Program-made: the position numbers and the translations under genes
Notes under the pieces: model-generated
What the model saw: the letters and a program-made list of their open reading frames with translations, nothing else
What the model was told of the DNA's origin: nothing
Databases searched by the model: none
Source of the DNA: Pseudotamlana agarivorans
Lineage (GTDB): Bacteria; Bacteroidota; Bacteroidia; Flavobacteriales; Flavobacteriaceae
Assembly (NCBI RefSeq): GCF_018860245.1
Contig: NZ_JAHKPD010000012.1
Span: forward strand, 124,001 to 188,000
Length of the DNA: 64,000 nucleotides
Direction of reading: 5' to 3'
In this document: positions 63,871 through 64,000 of the stretch, piece after piece
How the letters are laid out: every line of letters starts with the position of its first letter
How positions within the stretch are numbered: position 1 is the stretch's first letter

Positions 63871-64000
63871 TTATCTATAAATGTTGCTTTTGAATAGAAA
63901 TTGCTTATTTTTATAGTAATGCATTAAAACGAATAACATAAAGTTGTTGGTCTTATTTAGACTAAACGGCTTAATTTTTAGTTAATGTATCTGATTAATA
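63871..64000. other. Window end, nothing identified
   Basis: 130 bp of AT-rich sequence after the metallophosphoesterase stop. No complete gene, hairpin terminator or repeat element was recognised. Confidence 0.6.

Overview
The window is AT-rich DNA from a member of the Bacteroidota, most likely a marine or soil Flavobacteriaceae. This is supported by three secreted proteins with type IX secretion (T9SS) C-terminal sorting domains, a TonB-dependent receptor with a carboxypeptidase-regulatory-like N-domain, promoters of the TTTG-N19-TAnnTTTG type, almost no Shine-Dalgarno sequences, and protein families (DUF3157, DUF2007, Flavobacteria-type biotin genes) typical of the class. No rRNA, tRNA, CRISPR array or classical transposase was seen.

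Layout. 1-6.4 kb: a partial TonB receptor, a 1.3-kb repeat-filled gap, a Y-family polymerase (dinB), and a small operon (CYTH protein, YCII-like lipoprotein, membrane-anchored endonuclease/exonuclease/phosphatase). 6.4-22.6 kb: three tandem giant T9SS cargo proteins with thrombospondin type 3 calcium repeats and LamG-like domains, separated by repeat blocks; two share a nearly identical 3' end. 22.8-25 kb: CAP lipoprotein and an ALDH7-type dehydrogenase. 25.4-30.8 kb: an error-prone DnaE-like polymerase overlapping a second Y-family polymerase, then an autoregulated AbiEii-type toxin-antitoxin pair. 31-38.5 kb: an orphan antitoxin, DUF3157, and the biotin locus (bioF, DUF2007, bioD, bioA, a ketosynthase, bioB), interrupted by a 350-bp GIY-YIG element bounded by inverted hairpins. 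38.6-45 kb: dxs, tadA, a ClC channel and aspS. 45.6-52.3 kb: a TetR-TolC-adaptor-RND efflux operon with a palindromic operator. 52.4-55.3 kb: a polyprenyl synthase and an Rrf2/RIC nitrosative-stress pair sharing an operator motif. 55.3-61.9 kb: polA, a NUDIX hydrolase and a large PLD-helicase, tightly packed on the minus strand. 62.6-63.9 kb: a membrane-anchored metallophosphoesterase.

Most interesting signals. (1) The 1121-residue PLD-helicase ends in a LexA/UmuD-like S24 domain that keeps an Ala-Gly site, a Ser nucleophile and a Lys; the site-to-Ser spacing equals that of LexA. With its NUDIX partner it looks like a damage-switched defence or repair module. (2) The GIY-YIG gene lies between two inverted copies of a 30-bp hairpin that differ by compensatory base-pair changes, suggesting a small REP-like mobile element served by a GIY-YIG nuclease. 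(3) Several promoter -7 boxes lie only 4-7 nt before start codons, suggesting leaderless mRNAs. (4) Intergenic DNA is built largely from dispersed and tandem word-like repeats, including an exact 217-bp triplication.

All functions are inferred from sequence motifs read by eye; no database search was run.
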